Both the position numbers and the translations under genes were made by a program. This document shows, piece by piece, positions 63,970 to 64,000 of a stretch of 64,000 bases of DNA. The notes beneath the pieces are model-generated. The model was not told the origin of the DNA, made no database searches, and saw nothing but the letters and a program-made list of their open reading frames with translations. The stretch covers positions 3,633,501 through 3,697,500 of the forward strand of contig NZ_CP045649.1 in the NCBI RefSeq assembly GCF_009557055.1, written 5' to 3'. Each line of letters begins with the position of its first letter. Within the stretch, counting starts at the first letter, position 1. This DNA is from Nocardioides sp. dk884. GTDB taxonomy: Bacteria; Actinomycetota; Actinomycetes; Propionibacteriales; Nocardioidaceae.

Positions 63970-64000
63970 GACGCAGGCCCCGGTGCCGCGGCGGGGTCGG
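63966..64000 (-). CDS. C-terminal end of an upstream gene (partial)
   Basis: The minus-strand frame ending at TGA (63968-63966) encodes DPAAAPGPAS before the stop and overlaps the enoyl-CoA hydratase start by four bases. This suggests a coupled upstream gene, but only ten codons are visible. Confidence 0.35.
   Translation of the reverse strand, partial: DPAAAPGPAS

Overview
The window comes from a very GC-rich actinobacterium, most likely a Nocardioidaceae (Nocardioides-like) chromosome. The evidence is the codon and GC bias, many GTG and TTG starts, and gene neighbourhoods that match Mycobacterium, Corynebacterium and Streptomyces: rsmI/pmt, tatD-rpfB-rsmA-ispE, galU-glp-moaC-mog-rimJ-sepX, ruc-mscL, cysS-rlmB, carD/lpqE, gpmA/phoU/senX3-regX3 and mshA-ybjN. 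It is core chromosome with small accessory insertions. There is no phage, IS element or CRISPR array.

Layout. 1-11 kb: a cut MarR regulator, an ABC-F ATPase, then ispE, rsmA, rpfB, tatD, an epoxide-hydrolase-like protein and rsmI on the minus strand, facing a protein O-mannosyltransferase, a TspO-like protein and a PPOX-type flavoprotein. 11-16 kb: an SNF2 helicase, a P450 divergent from its likely TetR repressor, and two small proteins. 16-22 kb: tRNA-Ala(CGC) and a cell-division/molybdopterin cluster (sepX, GNAT, mog, moaC, glp) with a eukaryotic-type UGPase. 22-27 kb: 5-FTHF cyclo-ligase, a DUF222-HNH gene under a perfect LexA box with a decayed second copy behind it, and a penicillin-acylase-family hydrolase. 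27-33 kb: a CIRCE-controlled Ruc/FmdB gene, a CpaB/SAF protein, mscL, an LCP ligase, a GH13 glucosidase and a DUF4032 protein. 33-41 kb: a six-gene branched-chain-amino-acid-type ABC operon with a fused LivH-LivM permease and two unusual accessory membrane proteins, one frameshifted. 41-49 kb: a membrane phosphoesterase, rlmB, cysS, a frameshifted C39-type protease, a sulfite-oxidase-like enzyme, ispF, a CbiX-like protein and nirD. 49-57 kb: ispD, a second degenerate IspD-like gene, carD, a UbiA-type prenyltransferase, an LpqE-like lipoprotein, gpmA, phoU and senX3-regX3. 57-64 kb: an EamA transporter, ybjN, mshA, an SDR, a PAP2 protein, an amino-acid racemase, two tiny genes and an enoyl-CoA hydratase.

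The most notable observation is the pair of IspD-family genes at 49.9-51.2 kb. One keeps the CTP-binding loop but has lost the substrate-arm residues. The other, in the canonical slot next to carD, has lost the CTP-binding loop but keeps the arm. Since the IspD active site is built across the dimer interface, they could form an obligate heterodimer. Second is a family of 22-bp tandem repeats at three intergenic sites, with a constant 9-mer and a variable part that looks shuffled. Two of the arrays flank the EamA gene in opposite orientation. Third is a set of long, near-perfect hairpins of unrelated sequence that sit only between convergent genes.
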